In this document: positions 1 through 8,286 of the stretch, piece by piece
How the letters are laid out: each line of letters starts with the position of its first letter
Numbering within the stretch: position 1 is the stretch's first letter
The notes under the pieces: model-generated
Told to the model about the DNA's origin: nothing
What the model saw: only the letters and a program-made list of their open reading frames with translations
The model's database searches: none
Program-made: the position numbers and the translations under genes
DNA from: Rhizobium sp. FKL33
GTDB taxonomy: Bacteria > Pseudomonadota > Alphaproteobacteria > Rhizobiales > Rhizobiaceae
NCBI RefSeq assembly: GCF_005222915.1
Contig: NZ_STFX01000005.1
Span: 150,488 to 214,487 of the forward strand
Length of the DNA: 64,000 bases
Direction: 5' to 3'

Positions 1-1
1 C

Positions 2-667
2 TTTGGCCGCGAAGCCTTTTTTGACGCCGCCAAGAAGGACTTTTCCTGGATCGGCCGGCCGGTGGAGCTACCGGGCTCGCGCCCGCTGCGGTTTGAATTC
101 TCGCAGGATATCGGCTCGCAGCTGGTGGAATGGCCTGTCGACCATTGCATCAAGTGCCTGTGCTTCTACCATCCCGACGATCCCGAGGCTTTGAAGAAGG
201 AGCAGCAGCAGAAGCTGCGCGCCCTCTACGACGCCGCCCGCAAGGTGGGCCGTGAGCTGCTGGTAGAGATCATCGCCGGCAAGCATGGCCCTCTCGACGA
301 CGACACGATCTCGCGGGCCATGACCGAACTCTATGCGCTCGGCATCCGCCCGGATTGGTGGAAGCTCGAACCGCAGCATTCGGCCGCCGCCTGGAAAAAC
401 ATCGAGGCCGTGATCGCCGAGAACGATCCCTATTGCCGCGGCATCGTGCTGCTCGGCCTCGAAGCGCCTGCCGCAGAACTTGAAAAGGCTTTTGCCGCAA
501 CCCGGGTCGCGCCGATGGTCAAGGGTTTCGCCGTCGGCCGCACCATCTTCGCGCATGCCGCCAATCAATGGCTCGGCGGCCGCATGACGGATGAAGAAGC
601 GATTACCGATATGGCCGGCCGCTTCGAAGAGCTGACAAAGGCCTGGCTGCGCACGCGCGGCCTTTGA
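2..667 (+). CDS. iolC: IolC 3' part: 5-dehydro-2-deoxygluconokinase, DUF2090 C-terminal domain (partial)
   Basis: The frame is open from the left window edge, so the 5' part, including the PfkB sugar-kinase domain, is missing. About 221 residues remain. They match the DUF2090 domain that many proteobacteria, rhizobia included, carry fused to the C-terminus of IolC. Internal GTG codons such as the one at 62 are unlikely starts because the sense frame continues upstream of them. IolC phosphorylates 5-dehydro-2-deoxy-D-gluconate in myo-inositol catabolism; DUF2090 resembles class I aldolases and may act on the product, as an IolJ-like step. iolD, iolE and iolB follow on the same strand, which strongly supports the assignment. 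The kinase part itself is inferred from context. Confidence 0.85.
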   Translation, partial: FGREAFFDAAKKDFSWIGRPVELPGSRPLRFEFSQDIGSQLVEWPVDHCIKCLCFYHPDDPEALKKEQQQKLRALYDAARKVGRELLVEIIAGKHGPLDDDTISRAMTELYALGIRPDWWKLEPQHSAAAWKNIEAVIAENDPYCRGIVLLGLEAPAAELEKAFAATRVAPMVKGFAVGRTIFAHAANQWLGGRMTDEEAITDMAGRFEELTKAWLRTRGL

Positions 668-805
668 GATAAAGACCGGGGCTGCGCCGAAACGCCACGC
701 GGAGGCCGCAGCTCTATTTGATCTCGCCTCTCCCCGAAATCGGGAAGAGGGATTAAGACAGCGAGGCGCGGGCGCAGACCTGCGAGAGGAATGCGGGAGG
801 ATAGG
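668..805 (+). other. iolC-iolD intergenic segment with an imperfect inverted repeat
   Basis: This 138-bp gap is the longest in the iol operon. It holds an imperfect hairpin around 726-749 (CCTCTCCCCGA pairing with TCGGGAAGAGG), which resembles degenerate intergenic palindromes common in rhizobia. A strong Shine-Dalgarno sequence, GGGAGG at 795-800, lies just before the iolD start. No promoter is evident. Confidence 0.4.
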
Positions 806-2653
806 ATGGCGAAGACGATCCGGCTGACGATGGCGCAGGCCATCGTGCACTTCATGAAGGCGCAGAAGACGGTGATCGATGGCGAGACGCTGCCGATCTT
901 CGGCGGGGTCTGGGCGATTTTCGGCCATGGCAATGTCGCCGGCATGGGCGAAGCGCTCTATCAGGTGCGCGACGAGCTTCCGACCTATCGCGCCCACAAT
1001 GAGCAGGGCATGGCGCATGCCGCCGTCGCCTACGCCAAAGCGAGCTTCCGCCAGCGCTTCATGGCCTGTACGACCTCCATCGGCCCCGGCGCGCTCAATA
1101 TGGTCACCGCCGCGGGCGTGGCGCATGTCAACCGCCTGCCGGTGCTGTTCCTGCCCGGCGACGTCTTCGCCAATCGCGCGCCCGATCCGGTGCTGCAGCA
1201 GATCGAGAATTTCGGCGACGCCACGGTCTCGGCCAACGACGCCTTCCGTCCGCTTTCGCGCTATTTCGATCGCATCACGCGTCCCGAGCAGATCATGCCG
1301 GCGCTGAAGCGCGCCATGCAGGTGCTGACCGATCCCGTCGATTGCGGCCCCGTCACCCTGTCGCTCTGCCAGGATGTGCAGGCCGAAGCCTTCGATTATC
1401 CCGAAAGCTTCTTCGCCGAGAAGATCTGGAGCTTCCGTCGCCCCCGTCCCGACGAGGACGAACTGGCGGCCGCCATCGCCGCGATCAAGTCGGCGAAGTC
1501 TCCGGTGATCATCGCCGGCGGCGGCGTGCTCTATTCGCGCGCGACCGAAGAGCTTAAGGCGTTCGCCGAGAAGACCGGCATTCCGGTCGCCGTCACCCAG
1601 GCCGGCAAGTCGGCGATCGACGAGCGCCATCCGCTGTCGATGGGTTCGATCGGCGTGACCGGCACGTCGGCTTCCAACGCGCTCGCCGAAGCCGCCGATC
1701 TGGTGATCGCGGTGGGCACGCGCATGCAGGATTTCACCACCGGCTCCTGGGCTCTGTTCAAGGATGAAGGCGCCCGCTTCCTCGGCCTCAACACTGCCGC
1801 TTTCGACGCCGGCAAGCACAATGCGCTGCCGCTGGTCGCCGACGCCAAGGTCGCGCTGACGGATCTGACCGCCGCGCTGTCCGGTTGGTCTGCGCCCGCA
1901 GCGCTCAAGGACAAGGCCGCCGCGCTGAAGGTCGAATGGATGAAGGCGGCGGAGAAGGCCATGGCGCCCGCCAACGCCCTGCCCTCGGATGCGCAGGTCA
2001 TCGGCGCCGTCGCGCGCAATCGCGCCCACGAGAATTCCGTGCTGCTCTGCGCCGCAGGCGGCCTGCCGGGCGAACTCCACAAGCTGTGGCCCGCCACCAG
2101 CCCCGGCAGCTACCATATGGAATACGGCTTTTCCTGCATGGGCTATGAGATCGCCGGCGGTCTCGGCGTCAAGATGGCGCGGCCGGACGCCGATGTCGTC
2201 GTCATGGTCGGCGACGGCTCCTATATGATGCTCAACCAGGAACTCGCGACCTCGGTGATGATCGGCAAGAAGATCACCGTCGTGCTGCTCGACAACCGCG
2301 GTTATGGCTGCATCAACCGGCTGCAGATGGGCACCGGCGGCGCCAACTTCAACAATCTCTTGAAAGACGCCTATCACGAGGTGATGCCGGACATCGATTT
2401 CGCCAAGCATGCGGAGGCGATGGGCGCAATCGCGCTCAAAGTCGCCTCGATTGCGGAGCTGGAGCAGGCGCTTGAAGACACAAAGGCCAATGATCGCACC
2501 ACTGTGATCGTGATCGACACCGACCCGTTGATCACCACCAAGGAAGGCGGTCACTGGTGGGATGTGGCTGTGCCCGAAGTCAGCCCGCGTCCTCAGGTCA
2601 ACGACGCCCGCGCCGCCTATCTCAAGGCGCTCGCCGCCCAGCGCATCGGGTGA
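806..2653 (+). CDS. iolD: IolD: 3D-(3,5/4)-trihydroxycyclohexane-1,2-dione hydrolase
   Basis: A 615-residue thiamine diphosphate enzyme of the acetolactate synthase superfamily that opens the ring of 3D-trihydroxycyclohexane-1,2-dione to 5-deoxy-glucuronate. The order is N-terminal pyrimidine-binding domain (about 10-190), central domain (about 210-350) and C-terminal diphosphate-binding domain, with a GDGS motif near residue 469 followed about 25 residues later by DNRGYG, the usual Mg-ThDP signature. An ATG at 791 is in frame, but GGGAGG at 795-800 overlaps it and is correctly spaced for the ATG at 806, so 806 is preferred. It follows iolC and precedes iolE, as in rhizobial iol operons. Length is normal for the family. 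Confidence 0.95.
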   Translation: MAKTIRLTMAQAIVHFMKAQKTVIDGETLPIFGGVWAIFGHGNVAGMGEALYQVRDELPTYRAHNEQGMAHAAVAYAKASFRQRFMACTTSIGPGALNMVTAAGVAHVNRLPVLFLPGDVFANRAPDPVLQQIENFGDATVSANDAFRPLSRYFDRITRPEQIMPALKRAMQVLTDPVDCGPVTLSLCQDVQAEAFDYPESFFAEKIWSFRRPRPDEDELAAAIAAIKSAKSPVIIAGGGVLYSRATEELKAFAEKTGIPVAVTQAGKSAIDERHPLSMGSIGVTGTSASNALAEAADLVIAVGTRMQDFTTGSWALFKDEGARFLGLNTAAFDAGKHNALPLVADAKVALTDLTAALSGWSAPAALKDKAAALKVEWMKAAEKAMAPANALPSDAQVIGAVARNRAHENSVLLCAAGGLPGELHKLWPATSPGSYHMEYGFSCMGYEIAGGLGVKMARPDADVVVMVGDGSYMMLNQELATSVMIGKKITVVLLDNRGYGCINRLQMGTGGANFNNLLKDAYHEVMPDIDFAKHAEAMGAIALKVASIAELEQALEDTKANDRTTVIVIDTDPLITTKEGGHWWDVAVPEVSPRPQVNDARAAYLKALAAQRIG

Positions 2654-2746
2654 CCGAACATTTTCGAGGCGCGAGACGCGCCTCGCTTCGTTTCAATATC
2701 TTCCCGGACGCTGCAGGTCCGGACCAAGACACTGAGGAGACCTCTG

Positions 2747-3664
2747 ATGAAAGCCAAACTCGGCATGTCGCCCATCGCCTGGTGGAATGACGACCTTCCG
2801 GATCTCAGCGACGACGTGTCGCTCGAGGAATGCCTGCGCCAGTCTCGCACCGCCGGCTTCACCGGCATGGAAAAGGGTCGCCGCTTTCCGGATGATCCCG
2901 ACGTCATGCTGCCGATCCTGCGCGCCGCCGACGTGACGCTGTGCGGCGGCTGGTTTTCCGGCACGCTGACCATCGAGGATCTTTCGGCCAACAAGGACCG
3001 CATCGCGCCGATGATCGAGCTGTTCAAGGCTGTGAACGCGCCCTGCATCGTCTATGGCGAAGTCGGTCTGTCGATCCAGGGCGATCGTTCCAAGCCGCTC
3101 GCCACCAAGCCGCGCCTGTCTGACGAGGAAATGAAGGTCTATGCCCGCAAGGTGACCGAGTTCGGCGAATGGTGCGCAGATCAGGGCATGCCGCTGTCCT
3201 ACCATCACCATATGGCGGCCGTGGTCGAGACCGAACCGGAGCTCGACGCCTTCATGAAGAACTCTGGCGAAGGCATTCCGCTGCTGCTCGACGCCGGCCA
3301 TCTGGCATTCGCCGGCGGCGACGTGCTGCGCGCCATCGACAATCACCATGCCCGCATCAACCATGTGCATGTGAAAGACATCCGCCGCCCCGTTGTCGAC
3401 GGTCTCGATCGCTCCAAGCAGTCCTTCCTCGACGCGGTGGCGCTCGGCGCTTTCACCGTGCCGGGCGACGGCTCGCTCGATTTCGGAGCCATCGTCAAGC
3501 GCTTCGCCGATTACGGCTATGAAGGCTGGTTCGTGGTCGAAGCCGAGCAGGATCCGAAGAAGGCTCCGCCGCAGAAAATGGCCGAGATCGGCCATGCCGA
3601 ACTGATGCGCGTGATGACGGCGGCGGGCTATACGGTGGAAACCGAAGGCTTTCCGAAAGGCTGA
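2747..3664 (+). CDS. iolE: IolE: myo-inosose-2 dehydratase
   Basis: A 305-residue protein of the xylose isomerase-like TIM-barrel family. It dehydrates scyllo-inosose (2-keto-myo-inositol) to the trihydroxycyclohexanedione used by IolD. Motifs include YHHHM near residue 150, LLDAGHLAF near 183 and HVHVKDIR near 207, followed by a C-terminal VVEAEQDP segment. These histidine, aspartate and glutamate residues are the expected divalent-metal ligands. GAGGAG lies at a good distance before the ATG. It sits 93 bp after iolD and 36 bp before iolB, so co-transcription is likely. The length is typical for IolE. Confidence 0.95.
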   Translation: MKAKLGMSPIAWWNDDLPDLSDDVSLEECLRQSRTAGFTGMEKGRRFPDDPDVMLPILRAADVTLCGGWFSGTLTIEDLSANKDRIAPMIELFKAVNAPCIVYGEVGLSIQGDRSKPLATKPRLSDEEMKVYARKVTEFGEWCADQGMPLSYHHHMAAVVETEPELDAFMKNSGEGIPLLLDAGHLAFAGGDVLRAIDNHHARINHVHVKDIRRPVVDGLDRSKQSFLDAVALGAFTVPGDGSLDFGAIVKRFADYGYEGWFVVEAEQDPKKAPPQKMAEIGHAELMRVMTAAGYTVETEGFPKG

Positions 3665-3700
3665 GCCCCTCGCCCGATCTGACAGACAGGAGTTATGACC

Positions 3701-4498
3701 ATGCCCAAACTGCTGGTGAAACCCAAGGCAAGCCACGGCCTCGTTCACGACGTCACGCCCGAAAGCGCGGGCTGGACCTATGTCGGCTTTTCGGTCTACC
3801 GGCTGAAGGCGGGAGAGACGGTCACCGAACAGACTGGCGACCGGGAAGCCTGCCTCGTCTGGCTGACCGGCAAGGGCAAGGCGTCCGCATCGGGACAAGA
3901 GTTCGGTGAAGTCGGCGAACGCATGAACGTGTTTGAAGGCGCGCCGCATGCGCTTTACGTGCAGAAGGATTCGTCCTGGTCGGTGACGGCGACAACCGAT
4001 CTCGAACTCGCCGTCTGCACGGCCCCGGGCGGCGACGGCTTCAAGACCAGGCTGATCGGCCCGGGCACGCATCCGCAGTTCATCCGCGGCAAGGGCTCGA
4101 ATGTCCGTCACGTGACCAACATCATGCCGGAAGACGACGGCGCGGCCGCCTCGCTTCTGGTGGTCGAGGTCATCACGCCTGCGGGCAACACCTCGTCCTA
4201 TCCGTCGCACAAGCACGACCAGGACGACCTGCCCAATGAGAGCTTCCTGGAAGAAACCTATTACCACCGCCTCAACCCGCCGCAGGGCTTCGCCTTCCAG
4301 CGCGTCTATACCGACGATCGCTCGCTCGACGAAGCCATGGCGGTGGAAAACGGCGATGTGACGCTGGTGCCGAAGGGGTATCACCCCTGCGCCACCATCC
4401 ACGGCTATGACCTCTATTATCTCAACGTCATGGCGGGACCGAAGCGCGTGTGGAAATTCCACAACGCAAAAGAGCATGAATGGCTGCTCGCCACCTGA
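3701..4498 (+). CDS. iolB: IolB: 5-deoxy-glucuronate isomerase
   Basis: A 265-residue bicupin (KduI/IolB family) that isomerises 5-deoxy-D-glucuronate to 5-dehydro-2-deoxy-D-gluconate, the substrate of IolC. Metal-binding motifs are visible in the second cupin: YPSHKHDQDD near residue 167, and later YHP near residue 226 with the HGYDLYYLNVMAG stretch that ends IolB proteins. Two ATGs compete, at 3695 and 3701. AGGAG at 3688-3692 is only 2 nt from the first but 8 nt from the second, so 3701 is chosen. It is the last gene of the operon; a TA pair follows at once. Confidence 0.93.
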   Translation: MPKLLVKPKASHGLVHDVTPESAGWTYVGFSVYRLKAGETVTEQTGDREACLVWLTGKGKASASGQEFGEVGERMNVFEGAPHALYVQKDSSWSVTATTDLELAVCTAPGGDGFKTRLIGPGTHPQFIRGKGSNVRHVTNIMPEDDGAAASLLVVEVITPAGNTSSYPSHKHDQDDLPNESFLEETYYHRLNPPQGFAFQRVYTDDRSLDEAMAVENGDVTLVPKGYHPCATIHGYDLYYLNVMAGPKRVWKFHNAKEHEWLLAT

Positions 4499-4499
4499 C

Positions 4500-4528
4500 T
4501 TGACATTCCGTCTCCTTGGCTCATCTTT
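4500..4528 (+). promoter_or_regulatory. Candidate promoter of the Phd/PIN toxin-antitoxin pair
   Basis: TTGACA at 4500-4505 overlaps the iolB stop codon. It is followed after 17 bp by ATCTTT at 4523-4528, a weak -10. AAGGAG sits upstream of the antitoxin ATG. The -35 is a perfect consensus, but the -10 is poor, so this is tentative. Confidence 0.35.
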
Positions 4529-4547
4529 ATGGACAAGGAGACCGGAA

Positions 4548-4784
4548 ATGAAGGTGACGATTGAGCAGGCGCAATCCGATCTCGCCCGCCTTATCGAAGA
4601 GGCCGCCGAGACGGGACAGGATGTGACCATCGCGGACGGCGACAGGCCGGTCGCGACGATTGTGCCTTGGCCGAAGAAGCGGAAGTTCCAGTTGGGCATT
4701 CTCAAAGATCAGCTCAAAGGCGACGCGCCGGACTTTCTTGAGCCAATGAGCGAAGAAGAGTTGAGGCTCTGGGAAGGCGGTTGA
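4548..4784 (+). CDS. Phd/YefM-family antitoxin
   Basis: A 78-residue protein starting MKVTIEQAQSDLARLIEEA, the typical Phd/YefM N-terminus that dimerises and binds operator DNA. This is followed by VTIADGDRPVATIVP and a C-terminal toxin-binding tail. AAGGAG lies 8 nt before the ATG. A longer frame starts upstream inside iolB but has no matching translation signal. The stop overlaps the ATG of the PIN toxin by one base, the usual coupling of antitoxin and toxin. It would neutralise the downstream toxin and autorepress the pair. Confidence 0.85.
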   Translation: MKVTIEQAQSDLARLIEEAAETGQDVTIADGDRPVATIVPWPKKRKFQLGILKDQLKGDAPDFLEPMSEEELRLWEGG

Positions 4785-5185
4785 TGGCGTCTTACCTGCT
4801 GGATACCCATGTGTGGGCATGGGCCATCAATCTGGATCGGCGGTTACCGGGCAACATCGCAGCTATTATTCTGGACGCTGATATTATTTATGTCAGCGCG
4901 ATTTCCGTCTATGAAATCTGCCAGAAAGTTCGAATCGGAAAATGGCCTGAGATGGAGCCGTTCACCGACCGTCTCTCGGAGCTTGCCGTCAATCAGGGCG
5001 GACGGATTATTGACCTCAATCCCAGCATTGCTCGAAGCGCCGGCCTGCTCGATTGGGACCATCGCGACCCTTTCGATCGCATGCTCGCCGCGACGGCGCT
5101 GGAGATGGGACTGCCCATCCTGTCCGCCGACAGCGCGTTCGACGGACTTGCTGACAGACAAGCCTGGCCGGGGCGCGTATGGTAA
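4784..5185 (+). CDS. PIN-domain toxin of a type II TA system
   Basis: A 133-residue PIN domain of the Sll0205-like subgroup usually paired with Phd-type antitoxins. The acidic nuclease residues are visible: YLLDTHVWAW (first Asp), VSAISVYEICQKVRIGKW (Glu) and DWDHRDPFDRMLAATAL with LPILSADSAF (C-terminal Asp residues). It probably acts as an Mg-dependent RNase. Its ATG overlaps the antitoxin stop; an in-frame TTG three bases upstream is possible but less likely. The pair sits between iolB and the PilZ-like genes and has no obvious link to inositol metabolism. Confidence 0.85.
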   Translation: MASYLLDTHVWAWAINLDRRLPGNIAAIILDADIIYVSAISVYEICQKVRIGKWPEMEPFTDRLSELAVNQGGRIIDLNPSIARSAGLLDWDHRDPFDRMLAATALEMGLPILSADSAFDGLADRQAWPGRVW

Positions 5186-5336
5186 AGCATCGTCAACCAT
5201 TCTGAACTTGCAACCTGTCCCGCAATGGCCCAGTCGCCCTCAGAAACACGCGATTCGATAGAATTTTAGCGATCTGCTTGAACCTCCCGCAACCTGGCGA
5301 TGCTATTGTCATCTTCAACCAGAAAGGAGGATGACG

Positions 5337-5708
5337 ATGCAAATCCGGGAGTTCAAAAACTTCAACGACGTGCTGATGATCCAGAATCCGAAGCGCAGCT
5401 TCAAGATGCATAAGATCGACCGGCCCGGCACCATTATCCCCGTCGCGCCGCATCTCCAGATCAAAAAGAAATACAACACCTTGATCGAGAGCATCTCTTG
5501 CGGAGGCGCGCTTCTTAACTTCAGCCCCTATATCGATCTGCCACGGAACTTCTTCCTGGTCATCATGGGATCTACAGAGGAAATCGGCTCGACCATGGTG
5601 CGTCGCGAGAAGGACCGCATGATGATCAAGTTCAATATGTTCCTCGACGCAGGCTATCTACAGACGATCGTCGGCGGCGCCTCACTGGAAGAACTGGAAG
5701 CCATCTGA
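5337..5708 (+). CDS. Small PilZ-like domain protein
   Basis: A 123-residue soluble protein. The middle has the shape of a PilZ beta-barrel: IDRPGTIIPVAPHLQIKKK, then the SISCGGALLNFS stretch that corresponds to the D/NxSxxG part of PilZ. This suggests cyclic-di-GMP binding, but the N-terminal RxxxR motif is not clear, so binding is uncertain. AGGAGG at 5325-5330 directly abuts an ATG at 5331, and the ATG at 5337 has the better 6-nt spacing, so 5337 is chosen. A second PilZ-like gene follows about 210 bp downstream. A strong terminator at 5733 ends this unit. Confidence 0.6.
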   Translation: MQIREFKNFNDVLMIQNPKRSFKMHKIDRPGTIIPVAPHLQIKKKYNTLIESISCGGALLNFSPYIDLPRNFFLVIMGSTEEIGSTMVRREKDRMMIKFNMFLDAGYLQTIVGGASLEELEAI

Positions 5709-5732
5709 TCGACGTCTCCATCTGAAATCGCA

Positions 5733-5756
5733 AGGGCCGCCTCGAGCGGCCCTTTG
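5733..5756 (+). terminator. Intrinsic terminator after the first PilZ-like gene
   Basis: A perfect 8-bp GC-rich stem, AGGGCCGC (5733-5740) with GCGGCCCT (5746-5753), and a 5-nt loop. It is followed by a short T run and lies 25 bp past the stop codon. Confidence 0.75.
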
Positions 5757-5917
5757 CATGACTGCGTCTCTAAATGCGTTGCATTTTTGTCCAAGCCTCC
5801 CGAAAGTAGACAGCCCGATACGCCAAAATCCGGATTCGTTAAAATTCTAATACCGGGATTGAGCCGGATTAAACATTTGAGGTGGAATGTGGGCACATGG
5901 AAACAAGGAGTGTGTCC

Positions 5918-6310
5918 ATGGCTGTAGGCGCAGAAGCGACGATCAGCACTGTTCATGTAGAGCAGGGCCTGGAAGCAAAGAAATTCGAACGGTTCATCGT
6001 CAACCGACCCGGTGTGGTCTATTCGGTCCTTCCCGGACTGGCGGGGCTCTCTCCGCGATCCTGTCAGGTGGTGGATATTTCACGCGGCGGCGCCTGCGTG
6101 CAGATGTTCACGACGATCGGGCTGCCCGATCACTATTATCTCTCGTTTGCGGGGCTTGCGATCCGCATCGGCTGCGCGGAGGTTCACCGCCTCGATGGCC
6201 GCGTCGGCGTGCGTTTCATCAAGCCGCTGCCCGAGGGTCTGCTGTCGAAAATCGTGCGCGGCGACTTCATGGCGGGCGACAATCTTCCCGGACGCGTCCG
6301 TTTTCAATAG
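5918..6310 (+). CDS. PilZ domain protein
   Basis: A 130-residue protein. An N-terminal segment with FERFIVNRPGVVYSVLPG leads into CQVVDISRGGACVQM, a good match to the PilZ D-x-S-x-x-G-x-x-V motif near residues 50-60, and then beta-strands ending VGVRFIKPLP. It may bind cyclic-di-GMP through the D-I-S-R-G-G loop; the upstream RxxxR is only partly present. In-frame starts exist at 5882 and 5897, but AAGGAG at 5905-5910 is placed 7 nt before the ATG at 5918. It ends 35 bp before the aminotransferase gene. Its effector partner cannot be seen here. Confidence 0.7.
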   Translation: MAVGAEATISTVHVEQGLEAKKFERFIVNRPGVVYSVLPGLAGLSPRSCQVVDISRGGACVQMFTTIGLPDHYYLSFAGLAIRIGCAEVHRLDGRVGVRFIKPLPEGLLSKIVRGDFMAGDNLPGRVRFQ

Positions 6311-6345
6311 GGTATTCCCGATCATGAATCGGGGCGTCCAAACCT

Positions 6346-7458
6346 ATGCCAACCTTCGACTATTTCACACCGCTCGTCCGCGACCTTCCGGCCACAATTC
6401 CTTTCGTCGGGCCGGAAGCCATCGAGCGAAACCGCAACCTCCCGGTCAAGGCGCGGATCGGCGCCAATGAAAACGGCTTCGGCCCATCGCCGCGCGTGAA
6501 GGCGGCGATGGCTGTGGCGATCGAGGAGAGCTGGAAATACTCGGATCCCGACAATTTCGCGCTGCGCGAGGCGCTGGCGAACCATCTCGGCGTCAATCGC
6601 CATGAGATCAATGTCGGCGAAGGCATCGACGGCCTGCTCGGCGAAATCGTCCGGATGACGATCGAAAAAGGCATGGCGGTCGTCACTTCGCTCGGCGGCT
6701 ATCCCACCTTCAACTATCATGTGAACGGTTATGGCGGCCGCCTGGTCACCGTCCCCTACAAGGACGACAAGGAGGATCTCGACGGTCTTCTCGACGCGGT
6801 GAAGCGCGAGAAAGCCCGGCTCGTCTATTTCGCCAATCCCGACAATCCCATGGGAAGCTGGCACAGCGCCGAGGCGGTTCTGGCTTTCGCCCGCGCCATC
6901 CCCGAGGAAACGCTGCTGATCCTCGACGAGGCCTATGGCGAAACCGCGCCGGAAGGCGTGCAGCCCGCCAACAACGCGCTGCTCGACCGGCCGAACGTGA
7001 TCCGCACCCGCACCTTCTCCAAGGCTTATGGGCTGGCGGGCGCGCGTATTGGCTATGTCATCGCCGCGCGCGGCACGGCGCAGTCCTTCGACAAGATCCG
7101 CAATCACTTCGGCATGAACCGGGTCGGCGTCGCAGGCGCGATCGCCGCGCTGGCGGATCAGGATTATCTCGCAGAGACTTTGGACAAGATCGCCGGCGCC
7201 CGGGCCAGGATCGGCGTCATCGCCCGCGCCAACGGTCTTTTGCCCCTGCCCTCGGCCACCAATTTCGTTGCGATCGATTGCCATCGCGACGGCGCCTGTG
7301 CGCGCGCGATTGTCGATGGCCTGATGGAGGAAGGCGTGTTCATCCGCATGCCCGGGGTCGCGCCGCTCAACCGCTGCATCCGCGTCAGCGTGGGGCCGGA
7401 CAGCGATCTCGATCTGTTCGAACAGGCGCTGCCAAAGGTGTTGGCAAAAATCGGCTGA
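6346..7458 (+). CDS. HisC-like pyridoxal-phosphate aminotransferase (class I/II)
   Basis: A 370-residue fold-type I aminotransferase close to histidinol-phosphate aminotransferase. The PLP lysine lies near residue 226 in RTRTFSKAYGLAGARIGY, with NPDNPMGS for the cofactor-binding loop and LILDEAYGE for the conserved Asp/Tyr. No his genes are nearby, so it may be the HisC2-type paralogue common in rhizobia or act on another amino acid; substrate cannot be decided from sequence. The start MPTFDYFTPLVRDLP is the only good ATG near the conserved N-terminus. Confidence 0.8.
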   Translation: MPTFDYFTPLVRDLPATIPFVGPEAIERNRNLPVKARIGANENGFGPSPRVKAAMAVAIEESWKYSDPDNFALREALANHLGVNRHEINVGEGIDGLLGEIVRMTIEKGMAVVTSLGGYPTFNYHVNGYGGRLVTVPYKDDKEDLDGLLDAVKREKARLVYFANPDNPMGSWHSAEAVLAFARAIPEETLLILDEAYGETAPEGVQPANNALLDRPNVIRTRTFSKAYGLAGARIGYVIAARGTAQSFDKIRNHFGMNRVGVAGAIAALADQDYLAETLDKIAGARARIGVIARANGLLPLPSATNFVAIDCHRDGACARAIVDGLMEEGVFIRMPGVAPLNRCIRVSVGPDSDLDLFEQALPKVLAKIG

Positions 7459-7473
7459 GACGAAACAAAGAAA

Positions 7474-7504
7474 AAGCCGCGGCGCTTGGGAGCGGTCGCG
7501 GCTT
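7474..7504 (-). terminator. Terminator serving the minus-strand Sel1-like gene, possibly bidirectional
   Basis: AAGCCGCG (7474-7481) pairs with CGCGGCTT (7497-7504). Read on the minus strand the stem is followed by TTTTTCTTTG, a good U-tract. Read on the plus strand the tail is poor, so the site mainly ends the Sel1-like gene and insulates it from the aminotransferase. Confidence 0.65.
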
Positions 7505-7574
7505 CAATATCTTGCTGCGTAAACCGCAGTCTTCGTCTTCACGTCTTTTGTAGTGAGCGGCATCAGGATGACGA

Positions 7575-7838
7575 TCAGTGCATCGTCATCCATTCGCGGG
7601 CGGCGCGCAGGGCGCGGGCCAGTTCCATCTTGGTCATGCTCGGGGTCAGTTCGGCGCGCAGCATGGCGGCGCGTTCGGAGCCCTTGATCGCAGCGATATT
7701 GAGCCACTTATGCGCAGCGACCAGATCGATATCGCAGCCCTGGCCCGTGGCGTACATCAGGCCCATGTCGCAGAAAATGTCGGCCTGGCTTTCGCCGCCC
7801 ATAGCCGAATTCGAGATGTTCATATCATAACGCGCCAT
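7575..7838 (-). CDS. Small Sel1-repeat-like protein
   Basis: An 87-residue protein with one Sel1/TPR-like repeat: ADIFCDMGLMYATGQG, then DLVAAHKWLNIAAIKGSERA, with the W-x-x-x-A-A spacing of Sel1 repeats. It ends in a charged helix, ALRAAREWMTMH. Short proteins of this type, beginning MARYDMN, are common in rhizobia and have no known function. An upstream ATG at 7871 would add 11 residues that look non-conserved, so the start at 7838 is preferred. It probably mediates protein contacts. It stands alone on the minus strand with its own terminator. Confidence 0.7.
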   Translation of the reverse strand: MARYDMNISNSAMGGESQADIFCDMGLMYATGQGCDIDLVAAHKWLNIAAIKGSERAAMLRAELTPSMTKMELARALRAAREWMTMH

Positions 7839-8286
7839 TGTCTTTGTCCCTGTTACAGACGTTGTTTTCATTTCACCCTGTTTTGCCTTGCATGAAGGCC
7901 GGACTGCGCTTGCCTATTCTTTCCGATCGCTCGGCGCTTTCCGTTTTTCGGCGGCGTTTACTGCCGTCCTTGTTATGGCTCTACTATGCAGGAGGGCTTT
8001 GAAAATTCACCTAAAATGCATCCTTAATTTGCAGCAAACGAAATCCGAACAGCTGGTAAACTTATGTTTTCTTTAAGTATCCAACCGCCTGCCCTTCTCG
8101 GCAAACGCGGAAAACTTTACGAAAATTTCAGCCTGCGGTTTTAATCGCCCCGTAACCATGCAAATCGATCGCGACCATCCGGGCAATGCGATTGCTGCTC
8201 AGATTCCTGTTTCCTTGTCGAAAATTCGACGCTACGAATTTGAATGACAAAGCCTTTTGGACGGCTTTGCAGACTGGGAGGATGAG
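7839..8286. other. Intergenic region between the Sel1-like and DUF2147 genes
   Basis: About 450 bp of lower-GC DNA with no convincing gene. A 63-codon open frame at 7888-8076 lacks a ribosome binding site and any family resemblance. Two small features stand out: a CtrA-like half-site pair with one mismatch at 8141-8155 (TTAA, seven bases, GTAA), and a short palindrome TCGAAAATTCGA at 8218-8229. Divergent promoters of the two flanking genes must lie here. Confidence 0.4.

Noticed and set aside
68..2554. A very long minus-strand open frame (828 codons) opposite iolC and iolD
   Set aside because: It lies opposite two well-recognised enzymes, has low-complexity His/Arg/Gly-rich translation and no family resemblance. 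It is a high-GC shadow frame.
2693..4705. A 670-codon minus-strand frame opposite iolE and iolB
   Set aside because: Same reason: the plus-strand genes are certain and the translation has the biased composition of antisense frames in high-GC DNA.
5869..5884. TTAA motifs near the second PilZ-like gene as a CtrA site
   Set aside because: The half-sites are not spaced by seven bases; the second half does not match.
7888..8076. A 62-residue plus-strand frame in the gap before the DUF2147 gene
   Set aside because: No ribosome binding site, no hydrophobic or family pattern, and sequence composition like the rest of the intergenic DNA.
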